DNA of 38,224 bases from a virus. The translations under genes were made by a program, and so were the position numbers. This document shows, one piece after another, positions 36,974 to 38,224 of this stretch. A model generated the notes under the pieces. That model saw only the letters and a list, made by a program, of their open reading frames with translations. It was not told the DNA's origin and ran no database searches. Each line of letters opens with the position of its first letter. The first letter of the stretch is position 1. The DNA lies in IMG/VR virus record IMGVR_UViG_3300037069_000529, positions 1 through 38,224 of that record; one strand, given 5' to 3'.

Positions 36974-38224
36974 ATGCAACCAAATCTAAACTTCGCAAAT
37001 CCACAATCACTTGCCATAGGCGGGGACCCACATCTGGGCGACCCAAACATGTCGGCGCAGGGGTTGACCGTTCCTAACCCACAGGGTATCAACATGAGCG
37101 AACTCATCAATGAGTGGAACATTGCGACTGAATATGTCCGCCTCTACACGCGTGATTTCAAGTACCTCGACGACCTCGTAGACGGCGTACCGCTCCAGCA
37201 CGACCCGAAGAACCCATTTGTCGGTGACACCACCCTGCTCGGTGAAGTAAAGTCTATCCCTCGTGATAGCCTCCAACAGCTCCCCGTCATCACCATGTCG
37301 ATCAACGGCACGAAGAACTCAGTCGCGGCGCTGCTTGCCACCTACCTCTTAAAGCACACCGCTTTCAACGAAGACACCTTTGGTAAGGGCTTACTCTCAA
37401 CGCTTCAGATCGGTGCTGAGCAGGCATTGTCTCACGGGTACGCACCGTTCATGGTCGCGACCGGTAGCATGTTTAACAACTTTGGCACCACCTTGAAGCT
37501 GCTGCACTACATGGATAACGCACCAGAGCCGGGCATTCAGGACCACAACGAAACTGGTTTTGACTACGTGGTTGCTAACCTGACGCCATCTCGTGTCCGT
37601 AAAATCCTCAAGGCCGCCCTGCGTAACCCAGACACCACATGGAACGTTGCGGCCCTGAAGCAAGTGCTCGCTAGCACACCAGTCCCACCGACCTATTCGA
37701 TCTACGAGGGCGCTGCCCGCATGAACCAGCCGGGCGAACAGAGCGGTCCGACCTACCAGTTCGTTACCCGTTACGAGACCGGTCCAGAGTCAACGATTAT
37801 CACATTTTGTCCACAGGTTTCTGAGGCACCGCTGCGTGTCATGGATAGCCGCTCGAAGTGGGGCTACCCTCGTGTTATCTACTTGGTTATCGACCCGGCA
37901 GCTCTGACACCATTCGGCCAGAGCCGCGTTCGTCTGGCTAGCCCGAACGTGAACCTGATGAACATTTATTACGGTCAGATAGCTGCCATGCTCCTGCTTA
38001 ATAGTAAACCGCCGATCTTTCAGAAAGGCCGCTTCTCGACGCCGGTTGTTCTTAAGCAGGGGGCGGTCTGGAAAGCTCTCGACCCACAGGCAAGTGCCGA
38101 ACTTAAGAATATGGACAACGGTTCACTCGAGCAGTTCACGCCGATGGCCCAGTATTTCCAAGCACAGATAAAGACCGTTATGGGCCGCCCAGCTATGAGT
38201 GGTCCCGGCGCACCGGGCAAGACG
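36974..38224 (+). CDS. Portal protein, N-terminal part (continues at 3-626)
   Basis: 417 codons to the window end, in frame with 105-626 after removing the terminal overlap; full length about 590 aa. Features of podoviral portals: SELINEWNIATEYVRLYTRD near residue 37, GKGLLSTLQIGAEQALSHGY, the beta strand runs of the wing domain (TYQFVTRYETGPESTIITF), the LNSKPPIFQKG strand region and helical clip/stem segments. It forms the ring at the capsid vertex through which terminase pumps DNA. It follows the nozzle gene after 21 bp with AAGGA upstream. Confidence 0.85.
   Translation, partial: MQPNLNFANPQSLAIGGDPHLGDPNMSAQGLTVPNPQGINMSELINEWNIATEYVRLYTRDFKYLDDLVDGVPLQHDPKNPFVGDTTLLGEVKSIPRDSLQQLPVITMSINGTKNSVAALLATYLLKHTAFNEDTFGKGLLSTLQIGAEQALSHGYAPFMVATGSMFNNFGTTLKLLHYMDNAPEPGIQDHNETGFDYVVANLTPSRVRKILKAALRNPDTTWNVAALKQVLASTPVPPTYSIYEGAARMNQPGEQSGPTYQFVTRYETGPESTIITFCPQVSEAPLRVMDSRSKWGYPRVIYLVIDPAALTPFGQSRVRLASPNVNLMNIYYGQIAAMLLLNSKPPIFQKGRFSTPVVLKQGAVWKALDPQASAELKNMDNGSLEQFTPMAQYFQAQIKTVMGRPAMSGPGAPGKT
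38123..38224. repeat. Terminal redundancy, right copy
   Basis: Identical to 3-104 over 102 bp and within the portal coding sequence; see the left copy. Because it falls inside a gene that is intact only after joining, it is unlikely to be a true packaged terminal repeat. Confidence 0.95.

Overview
The window is one essentially complete genome of a short-tailed (podovirus-like) bacteriophage, assembled as a circle. Bases 3-104 are repeated identically at 38123-38224, so the unit is about 38,120 bp, and the portal gene is cut by the window ends (36974 to the end, continuing at 3-626). I see no tRNA, integrase, DNA polymerase, RNA polymerase or CRISPR array. The host cannot be named. A GH25 endolysin, strong AGGAGG ribosome sites and E. 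coli-like -35/-10 promoters point to a bacterium with ordinary sigma-70-type transcription, more likely monoderm. The DnaA boxes are of the TTATCCACA type rather than the high-GC actinobacterial form. Several start codons lie only 9-11 nt after a -10 box, so leaderless mRNAs are likely.

Layout. (1) 22.5-23.3 kb: a gene-free control region with a mirrored, iteron-like inverted repeat, two DnaA boxes and an AT-rich centre, read here as a replication origin, with promoters pointing both ways. (2) 23.3-27.6 kb, plus strand: an XRE-type regulator, a D5/SF3 replicative helicase, two tandem membrane/Cys-His proteins, small genes, a duplicated-domain protein and a VRR-NUC nuclease. (3) 27.7-38.2 kb continuing through 3-3219, plus strand: internal virion proteins (one of 1656 aa with a lytic domain), tail-tube genes, portal, scaffold, an Acb2-like cyclic-nucleotide sponge and a Thr-rich protein. 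(4) 3216-4783, minus strand: large terminase and a small AP2-domain protein, an inverted cassette inside the head module. (5) 4.9-11.9 kb, plus strand: major capsid protein, a glycosyltransferase, fibre and adhesin genes including a collagen-like fibre, then endolysin and holin. (6) 22.5-12.1 kb, minus strand: a long, tightly coupled early cluster of about 30 small genes plus an SNF2-like helicase, Sak4-like ATPase, putative ssDNA-binding protein, YqaJ/lambda-type exonuclease and ParB-like protein, ending at a strong bidirectional terminator.

How it works together (inference). Host DnaA and a phage factor open the origin, the D5 helicase unwinds, and the host polymerase copies. Exonuclease, Sak4 and the putative ssDNA-binding protein form a single-strand-annealing recombination set, with VRR-NUC as a possible junction nuclease. 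The plus-strand late genes build the virion. Four proteins carry Thr-rich tracts, one of them the capsid protein, whose gene lies directly before a glycosyltransferase; this suggests glycosylated virions and endolysin. The most notable observations are the mirrored origin, the glycosyltransferase/Thr-tail set, the Acb2-like protein among head genes, the inverted terminase/AP2 cassette, and a repeated TGCAACAC control element at intergenic promoters.
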